Origin: Micromussa lordhowensis
Lineage: Eukaryota; Cnidaria; Anthozoa; Scleractinia; Lobophylliidae
Reading direction: 5' to 3'
DNA length: 64,000 bases
Assembly (NCBI GenBank): GCA_964020085.1
Contig: OZ026606.1
Span: forward strand, 16,986,780-17,050,779
The position numbers were made by a program, and so were the translations under genes. Below the pieces are notes generated by a model, which made no database searches, was not told the origin of the DNA, and saw nothing but the letters and a program-made list of their open reading frames with translations. Below, in pieces: positions 14,475-25,600 of this stretch (the first letter of the stretch is position 1; each line of letters starts with the position of its first letter).

Positions 14475-15829
14475 ACGAGCAAACATATCTCGAAAGCAGA
14501 ACAGAAGTGACAGAAGTGAGATGTAAACAGAAGTATCGCGTTACAGTTGCCCTATATGCAAATTCGAGTCAAGCTTTTTGTCCTCAACGAAACGCCGCAA
14601 ACATTTACATTTACATTTGGATCCCTCCCTGCCAGTCACCCAGTCGTCACATGGGCTCTACGCTACGTACGATTACTCAGTAAAAATAAGCCAAAAATAA
14701 ACGAGATGCCAAAGGAGTATTTCAAACTTTATCCCTCCAGAGCTAACCAGAGAAAAAAACTGGCAAAAAACAAAGGTGTCAAACTCTGCAAATTACACGC
14801 GGATAACAACGGAAGCCACTCAGACATATGACCTCTATAAACGGCTCTACTCTGACGGAATGTCCTCCTGAAAACACAGGATTATTGCTTAGCGAAATAT
14901 TCAAATATCCCCCGATCGTACCATACAAAAGGGGCAGATCCTAAAAAAATTACTAGTTCGACCAAAACTTCCTAAGTGGCTTTTACACGTGGATGGGAGT
15001 CGCGCAGGCCTGTCACCTTATTGTTATCCTTGGGTAATTCTGACGATCGGAAGGGTACTGTATTTAGCTATTTAGTTGCAACTGAACCACACTGGCCTCG
15101 AATTTCTAGTATACTTCGCAATTTCCTACGATACCCTCTGAGCTGTTTTTCTCCCAAAATCCATCTTCAGGATCTCCGAAAGCGTTTTCAATTTGTTTTA
15201 GATCATAATCTCGGCCATTTCGAAGCGAATTTATCTGATTGTGCTAATATATAGTAATGGAGGCCGGCAAAAAGCAGACACTTTTCCGGGACGCTTGCAC
15301 TCGAGATCTGAACCAAGGCCAAATCTCGTGGCAAAGACGCCGATCCAGCAAGTCCTCGCGCGCGTGTTTCTTTGCTGGCCGCCCATGAGCGTTTGCGGGA
15401 AAAACGTCGATACCTTGCGGGCGTGCAAGCGATCAAATCGAGATTTTTTGCGGCTACATTCTCTCTTCTCCAGTCTTCCTCTATATTACGCGGGGAGTAC
15501 TAAGGTGCCTCCTCGGGTTTTTGGCCCTCTGGGGCCAAAAACCCTGCGGGGGCAATTACCAGAAAGACCAGTACTGTATAAGCCTCTGGGGTGGTATCAT
15601 CAAGTTTTCCCCCAAGAAGTTTATACATTACACATTCAGTTGGTATCGTACCTCTCAATACAGCCGCACTTGAATTCATCGCTTCTATTTTTCGATCGAA
15701 TTTTTCCAGCTCTGCGTTTCGTTAGGTCTTTGTTGATCAGTCAAGTGCGTATTTTGTACTAATGTTTCCAATCTTATATAGCGTTACTCTGCTGTTTGTT
15801 TCTCTTAAACACAGTTTATTTAATTTTCT
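14475..15829. other. Intergenic with unrecognised open frames
   Basis: Several open frames of 60-170 codons occur (14547-14831, 14976-15254, 15241-15762, plus strand) but overlap each other on both strands and show no domain or conserved motif that I recognise. A perfect GGGTTTTTGGCCC / GGGCCAAAAACCC hairpin lies at about 15518-15545. I see no supported gene here. Confidence 0.35.
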
Positions 15830-16457
15830 CTTCTCTTGTCCACACACAACCAAAAGGAAGTAAACTAAGATACAAATCTGTAACGGACCTTAAGGTGATT
15901 CCCGGGTAAAAGAACCCGCCATAGATTTCCGATGAAACTTGGTATGGTGTCATTACAGTACAAGGAGATGTTAAAAACGTAATAAAAAGAGGGGGTCACC
16001 GTGCTTGTTTTCATGCCACGATGCTGACAAATATGGTTATTTTGGTGACTTTTGGTTATCTCAGTGCGCAACAAATAAGCTCGATTATTTTTCACTTCGT
16101 TCCATAGTCAATTCGTTCCAAGTCATTTCGTTCCATCTTACGGTCACTTCGTTCCAAAAAATGGTCACTTCGTTCCGCAAATAGTCACTTCGTTCCACGA
16201 AATAGTCACTTCGTTCCACAGTATATTCACTAAGTTTTACTTTTTAGTTTCTCTTCAGGACTAAGGACTAAGGTATTGTAAGTCTGCCGTTTAATTGATG
16301 CAATTTGCTTGACGCTTTATGTACGCCATTTTGAATGTTTGTGGAACCCAGTCTTTAACGTGTTCTGTAAGCTTATTTAGATAAATGTTGGTCATTGCTT
16401 TTATTTATTTGGTGGCTCCTAAAGGAGCCGTTTGTTTGTGTATCTGGTTATTAACAT

Positions 16458-18743
16458 TTACTTTTCTCTGGGCCCGTTAAGATGGGAACAGGCTTTCAGT
16501 AAACGTTTCGCTGATCTTTCACTGGCGTCAAACTCGTCCCACAACTTGAAGATCTTTGCCTGCAGTTCGCGGTACGTGCGGCGCTGCATTCTCTTCAGTT
16601 TCTTCTCAGACACCAGGCGGATCTGGATGGCTGTCAGCATAGCCTCTCTGTGAAGTAGCTTGATGAGGAGGTACATCGGCAGCTGGTCACGACCGGAAGC
16701 TCGGCGATTGAGGCCATGGTGCCAGCCCTCAATGTCGTTGTTCGTACGAATTGCATGTCTGAATACTGTCCAGTCTGCTGGGTTCCAGGTGGATCCATGA
16801 ATCCACGTGCTGGCTACATACTGAGTGAACTGCAGGAGCGGCTCCGTAGCTTCTCGCTGAAGTCTCTGGAACATTGTCTGTATTTCCGCTTCTGGGAGAA
16901 AGGGCAAGGCCATGATCTTTCTGATGAAGTTGTACGTCCCACGGTCATTGTGATATGCGGATTGAAGGCCGAGGTCCTGCACCTAGTAGACAAAGAAAAG
17001 AGAATATATATTAGTACATGAGTATACACATTCTTTCCCACTTTTCTTTTTTTCTTTCTCAGGCAGTCTGCCTTATGAGATCTTCTTTTCTTTTTTTTGG
17101 ATGTTTTAAATTGCTGTATTACTTTTGCCATTGAATTGTAATAAATACATTTATGTCTGCATTCAAAAAGTTACTGAATATTCAACGTTACCGTGCTGTG
17201 AGTAGGTTTTTGAACTTTAACTGTTCTTGGATAACCTTACATTTATCTCACCTTTCTCCATAGGGCTTGCGTCCAATGGAAAACACATCCTTGCAGTTTC
17301 ACATGGGGGAACACTTTTCTTAGGGCTGCCCAGGTCGCTTTTTCAAAGTCTAACGTGATCTGCTTCACTGCTGGGGCTGAGGGAAGGATCTCCAGGAGCT
17401 GTTTCAGTACCTCGCGGTAGTCGGCTTTCTTTCTCCTTGACATCAGCACGAAGAGGAGCGGCACTTGCTTAGCGTGGTCGTCCTTTCTCACGAAGGCATT
17501 AATCGTCATCAACTGTGTGAATGGATGGCGGCACAGCTTGAACGTGGCGTCGATGTACCAAGACTTCTCACTGGCGAGAAACTGTAACTGTTGTTTGGTG
17601 GCGAACATCAGGTGCCTCTGACTCCGGACTCTGACATCTGCTCGCAGGAACTCGGGCGGGATGAACCCTTCACCAAGTTCAAAGTCCAAGTCCAGGGGAT
17701 CTTTTGGTCGGAGTTTCTGGCAGCGTCTGTTGGCTGCTCGGGCTATGTACTCCGGCCTCGGTAGACTCGGACACGGGACGTCTTGTAAGTCTTCTAAGAG
17801 AACATCTTCAACGATGGCGGACGCTGGACGGAACACGTCGGCTGCTGCTCTCGCTTTCACTTTAGCAGTAATACGAGCTGATAACGCTGCTCCGACTTCT
17901 GCTGGGTGGTTGTGGAGGTTGGAACCAGTCTGATAACCGTCGGCGCGCTCAATTACACTGGCTCGACATGGATTGTTCTGTTTGAAAAAAGTATGAAAGA
18001 ACAAAATTATGAGCTCGAAATTTCTATGGGATAATTGTTTTTAGTAGAATTCTAGCATTATTGAACTTTAAATAAAGTTAAGTAAATTTGCGTTTGTTTA
18101 CGCACCTGTGCCAATTATTTCAAAAATTTCAAGTTTTTAAAGTCAAAAAACCGTCAATGTCCTTTTAATCTTGTTTTTCTTTTTGCATTAATATACCAGT
18201 AGAATTCTACTAATAAACTATATTTACCTTCGGCCTTCTGGTGCACACCCAGTCAGTTGCGTTGGCTCGACGGCGTTTAATACCGTAGCTGTAACCCCTG
18301 CTGTCGATTAGTTTTGGTTTTCCTTTGGTCGTACAGCCATTGATGACCTCGAAGGTAACAGCAAAGGACTGGTGCATTGGACTCTCTGCAGCTGGTGGGT
18401 CAGCTATGGAAGACTCGTCCAAGTCAGGATCAGAAGCTAACTCGAAGGCTGGCAGATCGGCTATAGATGACTCATCGAAGGCAGGTTCTGCGACGGAGTC
18501 GGCTTCAGGATCAAATGGTAGGTCCGATTCGCTGAAGAGGATTGGCGTACTTTCAGCCTGAGGAACGTCACAGGTAGAACAGAGCCAGTCGATCGAAGAA
18601 CCGGTTTTAACGGCGCTTCGGTAGGAAGACTGCGATACGCCCGTCTCGCAGGTACGGTGTTGCCAGCGGAGACAACCATCGCATTGGAGACCTTCTTGAC
18701 GGGGTCGAACTTGTTGTTTGCAAAAAATGCACTTCGAAGACAT
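16458..18743 (-). CDS. MULE transposase with PHD-like finger and FLYWCH zinc finger (588 aa)
   Basis: Three exons join in phase 0: 18228-18743, 17252-17977 and 16458-16982. Exon 1 starts with a cysteine-rich PHD-type finger (CIFC, CDGC, WQHRTC, WLCSTC, residues about 5-57), then an acidic linker, then the first half of a FLYWCH finger. The intron splits this finger; exon 2 resumes with [12 protein letters not shown] and SNLHNH, its distal Cys and His ligands. Residues about 250-420 form the MULE catalytic core: WYIDATFKL and ITLDFEKA supply the two aspartates, and exon 3 has [13 protein letters not shown], the glutamate motif characteristic of this superfamily. All exons are open, so the enzyme may be intact. 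Such proteins bind their terminal repeats and cut and paste the element. Intron 1 contains a MITE-like sequence. Confidence 0.88.
18041..18213. mobile_element. MITE inside intron 1 of the MULE transposase
   Basis: Perfect 14-bp termini TTAGTAGAATTCTA and TAGAATTCTACTAA bound a 173-bp AT-rich sequence. Its interior, beginning GCATTATTGAACTTTA and including GTTTGTTTACGC, matches the element at 38127-38500, which shares these blocks in the same order. The splice donor and acceptor lie outside the element, so its insertion would not disturb the mRNA. Confidence 0.65.
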
Positions 18744-20751
18744 CCTGAATGAATCGATCGCGGTTTGAAGAATTTTTGAACAGTTGGTGTGGCTGATTAA
18801 GCGAATATGAGTTACCCGAAACAAAGTGGTCCTTTTATACCCAGGCCCAGGATCGAAAATCAAACTTCGAAGAAAACGAGCGATTTGATTGGGCGGACAG
18901 TCAATGAGAGGTCAATTAGCACGGTATTGTTTGTTTGCTTGAAAGAAAAACTCTCACCTACAATTAGCATATGTTCACACATCGCGCGTGGTTTTGAAGG
19001 TGAGAAAAATAACGATTTTTGCGCCTGGGTTAGGGTGAGATTTCAAAAAAAACAAAAAGCTTAGCGCGGTTTAGAGTTTTCACTCCATTAAATCATGAAA
19101 CGGTCGTTTTTTACAACACACAAAGTGAAGCTAACAGTTTAGTTCGGCGCGTGAGTAGACAGTTAAAACAAAGTCGCGCGTTGATGTCAAACAACTGTTG
19201 TTTGCTTGTTAATTAAACTCTGCGCGTCGATGTCAAACAACTGTTTGTTTGCTTGTAAATTAAAAAGCATCTCAACTCTGTTCACGCGTGTGGTGCTAGC
19301 AATAAGATATGCTCACAAATCGCAAGTGTACGATGTGCTCATATGATGGGGGGTTGGGGCGAATGCTAAAACGGGTATTTGAATTGCGCAACAAGGCCAG
19401 TTGCATTCGCTGTTATGTTCTAACTTCTATTTGCTTATGGAACGAAGTGACTGTTTCGTGGAACGAAGTGACTATTTTTTGGAACGAAGTGACCGTAAGA
19501 TGGAACGAAATGACTTGGAACGAATTGACTATGGAACGAAGTGACCGGATACCGGCGTGTTATATCACACAGAATTCGACTGTCTTTGATTGCTTATTCA
19601 TCTACGTCCCAGAAGAAATGGCTTCAAATACCCTGTATTATTAACTGATATTTTTATCCTCTAAAGGAAACATAATTTGGACTTGCTCTAATGGGCCCGT
19701 TACGTCTCTATCTGTAGCATTTATTTCATTTGCCAAAAAAGTAGCCATAAATTTCTGCCAAATTTTTTCTCAGTTATTGCGGATATTGTTCTCATTGAAT
19801 TTATAAAATAAAAAGTGGGGTTCACCGTGCTCGTTTAAGAGGAAATTAGCTATCGAGCTTAGTTTGAAGAAAATCTCTTATGTTTTGTACGCGCGCTCAT
19901 GTGCGCGCGCTGATGACGCAAAATTCTTGCGCAGTAGGAATGCGCAATGCAAAACTCGGGAATCACCTTAAGTTTCCCACGTCCGCCGGCAAATCATGCA
20001 CGCTTTTTCCAAACTAATAGCTAATTACTATTTTTGGCTTTAAAACCCAAAATGCAGGTTAATACTTTCTTGAAGAAATCCTTGTTCTGTTTTCGTTTTA
20101 CTCGATCGGAATCGTGAAAGAAACGTTTGGACATTATGTATGAAGTTTTTGTCATTTTAATCAATTTTCTTTGAATTTTCCCGGCAGTTCCTATTTACCA
20201 GTGTTTACCGTGGGCAATTACCATACAACCAAAGAAACCGTGACGGAAATAAGACACAAGCCTCTAACGAACATCAAACTTCCCACGTCGTCCAGGCAAA
20301 TCATTTATAGCTTGGTAATGCACGCTTTTTCCAAACTCAATCTCTGAATTAGCTTTTGCTCTTTTAAAAAAAATCCCTGCAGGTTCTTGAAGGAACCTCC
20401 GGTCTTTGAATCGTGTAAGATACACTTGCATGGATATCAAACATAATGTATGTTTTTTTTCCCCAGTTTAATTAGTTGTTTCTTTTTCGCCTATTCACCA
20501 AAGGAAGTGAAATAAGACACAAGTCTGTAAGAAACACTTTTATATAACTTCCCACGTGCAGCCAAATTATTTAGATCTCGGTCATGCACCCTTTTTCCAA
20601 ACTAATTCTAACGAGTTTTTTCTTCTCTCTAAAAACCAAACATTTCTACAGGTTCTTGTAGAAGTGCTTGTTCTGGTTTCGCTTTAATGGAATCGTGTAA
20701 GAAACCTTTCGCTATCAAGCATTATGTGTGTTCTTTTTGTAAACAAATAAC

Positions 20752-21063
20752 CCCCGGGGGGGGTACTACTAGAAAAATTGGGTTGGGGTATGCGGCCCGC
20801 TTCCCAAAACCCTTACCCTATTTGTGACCTGGCCAAAAATTCGATACCTATTTATGAACGGTGCGGTAATTTATGAAGAGCTTTTGATGATGTTCTTATC
20901 GATAATGATGAAAAAGTAGCTTCTTCGAAAAACATACCCAATTCAAGACTAGAGTACAAAAACCATATCCAGGATCCTATTTATGACAAAAAGGCGGAAA
21001 ACCCCTACCCTTTGGGCGCACACATGGAAATACAGCCCATCTAATGAAGCACCCCCTCCAGGG
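20752..21063. mobile_element. hAT-type MITE with 8-bp target duplication
   Basis: The direct repeat CAAATAAC (20744-20751 and 21064-21071) flanks a 312-bp sequence. Its ends CCCCGGGGGGGGTACT and AGCACCCCCTCCAGGG are inverted repeats with 13 of 16 positions matching. An 8-bp duplication with short inverted ends fits the hAT superfamily. The 5' end forms a C5G8 run. No coding capacity. Confidence 0.75.
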
Positions 21064-21071
21064 CAAATAAC

Positions 21072-22606
21072 TAATTATTGCAGTGCCAAATCAATTGAGC
21101 GAAATGCCCCTTAAGCAATATAGCTTTTCACTTTGTATGTGAGACACATGGGCGCTTTTAAGACTTCATACATTATTTCCATGTCACGATATTCGATTCA
21201 CAGACCAGTTTACGTTTGCTTTGAGGTCATTTTTCGGTTGGACTCTTGTAATTAGAAAAACACTGGCTAACAACCAAACATTATAATGTAGCACTGAATC
21301 CATAAAGAAAAAACTCCTCGGTGTTTTCTAATATTCCTCACTGTTAAAATATTTCCCATTTCATTTTTGCGAAATTAAGTTCCTGTGAAAATATTACAAT
21401 AACGTATACAACGCATTTTGAGCTCAATATGTTTATTCCCACCAGTTAGATTTTAAATGAAACGTTATTGTAGTTTATATATAAATGCAATAAGCGAACG
21501 CTTAAAATGAGGAACACACAGACTAAGAAGTGAAAATTATAGCGGAAAACAGCGACTCAGCGACTAAATGCGAAATAAAGGCAAAATACTTAAATTGCTG
21601 TTGTTCTGATATTCGTCAGAGGGATATTCGTCATCGTTTAGGATTTTTTGAAAGCATTTTTTGTGCGAACCAACACAGTTTAATATGTTCAGATTCTTTA
21701 GAGAATATATAAGCGGCAGAAATCCTAAACTGGCTGAAGGTTTTTGAACAGTTGATTAGGTTGCGGATTTTCAAAATAAAAATATTGTCAGAAACCACTT
21801 TTGTTTTTCAACCAAAATACACCACAGTGATCACATTTACTTTTTGTTACTGGTTTCCTAGCAAAAAAAGGAGCTAGAGCAAGGATTGTGGTATTCTTTT
21901 CTTAAGCACTGATGGGGCTGATGATTATGTTTTGCTATTTAACAAGAATGGATTTTTGAAGAAAGATTTTTGGGTTTCCCCACAGTAACCGTTTTCATAT
22001 ACTGGCGTCACACGTGCGAAGGTTTCTGGTAGGTAAACGCACAATTTCAGGGACTTGATTAATTAAGCTAGAGAAAGTTTAACACTTCTGGTTCGAGGTT
22101 TCATATCATGATCCGGCGTACTTTTCACTTGAGATCTGCTGCGATCACCTGAAACCCTGCCTCTTGACCTATAACAATCCTGCAATGAGGCGCTTCGCTT
22201 TCAAACTAGCCTTGCAAGCCAAACCATCTTCAAAAGTAAATGCATTTTTCCAAAAAACCAATGGTTGTTAACTAATACTGAGGTCATTTTATTCAAAACG
22301 TTTCATTTATTTCCCGGCCAAAATCAAACATCAGTTGTCAACAACCAGCCGGAAGTAATTTTGGCGTGAAAGCGAGGTTTTCGAAAAATCTCAACAACTG
22401 CTACCGGTTTCTGGTTCCTGTTTTGGTTCTCGCAAGGTGCTTGAAAAGATTCACAGGAGAACATGAATAATTGATGTTTCACTCAAGACGCAGATTTATC
22501 AAAAGTCCGGTCGAAAAACGGGGCGGATAGTGGCCGTTTGCCGCAAAGAAATGAGTCCCAGTTCTGGGTTCAGAGGAGCGAACTTCACCCTCATCCTGTC
22601 TCTGTG
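21072..22606. other. Upstream region of beta-tubulin B
   Basis: No gene or classified repeat is recognised. A promoter for tubulin B is expected near 22500-22600, but no TATA box is evident at typical spacing. A 60-codon open frame at 21530 has no recognisable content. Confidence 0.35.
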
Positions 22607-25600
22607 ATGCGGGAAATTATAAATGTTCAAGTTGGTCAGTGTGGAAACCAAATTGGTTACAAGGTGGTTTAATGTTGTGGCACTGACTTGCGTTTAGCTA
22701 CGAAACTGCTAGTGGCGTTAGTTCTTTTGTCTGTGGGTTAATTTACACGTCGTAACTTTGAATGTCTATTCTTACCGTAGCTTTGGGAAATTCTGTGCGC
22801 AGAACATGGAATAAACCAGGATGGTATCTATGATGGAAACTGTAATTCCCAGTTGGAGAAAATTGATGTTTATTTTGCCGAGGCTGCCGGTGAGTGTTGA
22901 ATCGTAATAGTTTTATCTGGAAGCGTTCTCACAAAGTTCTGTTATCGTGGTTGAGTTCTGTAATACCATGAAAACGCTCTGAAGAATCTCGAATCAGATA
23001 AAACTGCGATTAATTTGCGGTTCAAACGTTTTTCACCCTCGCAGGCAATCGGTTCGTACCGCGCAGCGTCCTCGTCGACTTAGAGTCCGGCACGATGGAT
23101 TCGCTCCGGTCCGCTTCGTTTGGAAAGGTCTTTCGACCCGATAATTTTGTTTTCGGTAAGTCTGATAAACCTTTACGTTATGTAAATAAGTTATTTAATT
23201 AACGCTTCGTCAAAAGGATCGATCTTCTTTGTAGACCCTTAGCTTAATACTGCCGCTGATGGCTGTTACCATTCTAATAAAGAACTTGTGTATATGATGT
23301 TCGCATTTATCTCGCATTTATCACGCATTTATCTCTAGTTTTCAAGTGGTCGTTGCAGATTTAATTTTTCCTAAGTGGGTATTTTCAAGACTATCTCTTC
23401 AGCTGTATTCCATATGACCTGTTTGTATTGCACTGAATTTTCGAATTGACATTAAACTGTTTCATATTTAATCTAACCGAGACATTTGCTTTCTTTGCGC
23501 AGAACTTTTTCTAATTTCCTATATAAGCTTCCCGCTATGTTATTTTGTTTTTCACGGCCCTGTTTATATTAGTTGTGGCGCTGGCTTTATATTTTAAGCC
23601 ATTTCTCCTGAGTAATACTGGCACCTTGACAGTTTTTCTCTGCAAAGACGTGCGCAATGCGGAAATTTCGGACAATATTCCCAAAGCTTCACTGTTTTCA
23701 ATTGGGCATCCCATACAATTACCAATACTAAATGCATGGCTAGATGAGGTGTATTTTTCTTTTTTCCATCTTTCTCACGCCGCTTAGCACCGAATTGCTT
23801 CGTAAACACAAGCATTACTTTCCTATACTCCTAAATTGTTTTGGCAAAGCTGAGTAAACAGAGAAATTTTTTTGGTAGAAAGCACCAATACGAGCGGGTT
23901 TTATTGAAGTGATTAGCTTTGTTCAGCTGTCACCCCGTTTATTTGTTTCGTATAAGCATCACTAACTTTTCATCAATTTGCATTTATGTTTAGCACGCAA
24001 CAACATTCTTCGGAACGTTCTATTGTATGCAAAAAGTTTACGACGCCATGATGCGATATTTAACACCTCGAAGAGAAATTTTTAACGAAACTAAGTTGAC
24101 CTTAAAAAAAACTTTTGTTTTACACCCATTGACCCATTTTTACTCTCGCGTTCAGTCACTGTCTCCATGTAGTTGATAGTAAAATGTATTCCAAAGCTCA
24201 TTATTGCGGGACATTTGCCGGATTAAGGACTTAAGGACGCGCAAATGCTTAATTGGGCATGAATAAAAGCGACTGTGAATCGAGGTTAAGACCCCACCAA
24301 TTAACGAAGGTGTATCTGGGTGACTTAAATTGATCGGATCACTCCACCGACCAATGAAATAGTTTGTTTAACGAATTCTCCCAGTCATGGGAAAGAACGC
24401 CCTTCCATTGATGAATTGGGGCAGACCATAAACGACTTGTCTCCAACTGAGTTCAAAAGTTTGTTTAAGGAATAAAAAATTTTAAAAACCCTTTATTAAA
24501 GAGACAAAACATCGAAATGAATTTAGCATTGTTTTCCACTTCAAGTTAATTGCTTTTAATTGATACGTACAGGATAATTCACTTTTCTTCGCCCACCTTG
24601 TTAACCATTGTTATGATGTTAATTTGAGCCACTTAGTTTAGCCACGAAAATGCTTGTCACCTTGGCTTACTTTTCACTCCATTCCTATAGTGGGTCGGCC
24701 AGAGACGGCTAGGTTTCATTCGCTCATAAAATCTCTTTAACTATAATTCTCGCAGACCTCGTCTCCCTGCCACCGGTCCTGACCGCGGTGAAATGACAGA
24801 AATTTGCCAAAAAGAAACAACAAAACTAAAAGAAAAGCAAGAAACGGTACTTCAAAGATAAGGCTATCAATTTTGCTATTCAAATATCCTGCTGATTGAA
24901 CCAAAATTTTTGGAGCTTTACCAAAAAATGTTCAGAGCTTTTGAAGGCCGGTCCATGCAGAAATGTTGACGCCTTTGCCAAAGCAAAATCTACTGGCTGA
25001 AACCGTGTGATTTAACTGCTATTGAGTCCTCGACCTGGAGTCCACATTCCTCATTACGACCCTCGTGTTCGGACAGTAAGACGTTACAGTGAAACCTGTA
25101 TTAAGCGGACCCCATATTAAGGCGGGGGTAAAGGTGAATTTAAGTGAAATTTTGGTAAGTTTAAAGAGAGGTTGAAAGGGAAAAAAAGGGTTATGGAACA
25201 CCACCAGACAGTTGCCCGACCGCACAATGGCACCCCAGGTTGTTGGGCAACTGTTTGGAGTGTATGTACCAATTTTTAATTTCAAACTCTAATTTTAAAA
25301 CAACAACAAATCTTCAAAATTTCCTATTTCCATCAATTTTACTAATCCTTTGAGAAAAACTATTTTTCTCCAAATATACCTAAAAATCACCAAAAAATTT
25401 ACAAAACAACCCAAAACATAGATATGTGAGATGAGCATAGAGATTCTTGATTGCTTGAAACGTAAACGAGATATTTGCATTAAAAACATAATACCCAGCC
25501 AAAATACGGCTTTCGGGTTTACCCCCGCCTTAAGCGGACACCCTCTATTAAGTGGACACCAGCTTGAGTCCCTAAATTTTCTTTCCACACTGTAAAATAA

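Larger units (their letters stand above)
16092..19544 (-). mobile_element. Complete MULE DNA transposon with tandem-repeat terminal inverted repeats
   Basis: Both ends consist of about six copies of the 14-mer GTCACTTCGTTCCA or variants, arranged as an inverted pair: left about 16092-16222 and right about 19436-19544. The order of variant spacers, such as CATAGTCAATTCGTTCC and ATCTTACGGTCACTTC, is the same in the two ends, so they are true terminal inverted repeats. Between them lies one transposase gene on the minus strand. A 9-bp target duplication expected for MULEs is not evident at the borders, which may have decayed or may be misplaced by one repeat unit. Confidence 0.85.
15889..19972. 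mobile_element. TIR element (CTTAAGGTGATTCCCG ends) that hosts the MULE
   Basis: CTTAAGGTGATTCCCG at 15889-15904 and its exact reverse complement at 19957-19972 form the outer ends. Inside them, matching pieces such as the TCACCGTGCT block occur on both sides of the MULE. Without the MULE the element would be about 630 bp, a non-autonomous size. No clear target duplication was seen, partly because the flanks are tandem repeat. Confidence 0.6.
15830..20743. repeat. Tandem repeat array, about 270-305 bp unit, interrupted by nested transposons
   Basis: Blocks beginning TTCCCACGT and continuing with CAAATCAT, a GCACGCTTTTTCCAAACT block, GCAGGTT...TTGAAG, an AATCGTGTAAGA-like block, and GGAAGTGAAATAAGACACAAG recur at about 19973, 20279 and 20549. 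The left flank of the nested element (15850-15888) carries the matching end of another unit. The array is therefore one tandem series split by the insertion at 15889-19972. Confidence 0.65.

Noticed and set aside
15241..15762. 173-codon plus-strand frame
   Set aside because: No recognised domain, no splice context, overlapping minus-strand frames of similar quality.
16099..16220. Direct repeats with spacers resembling a CRISPR array
   Set aside because: The repeats are 14-mers with variable short spacers, mirrored at 19436-19544 as transposon ends, in an animal genome.
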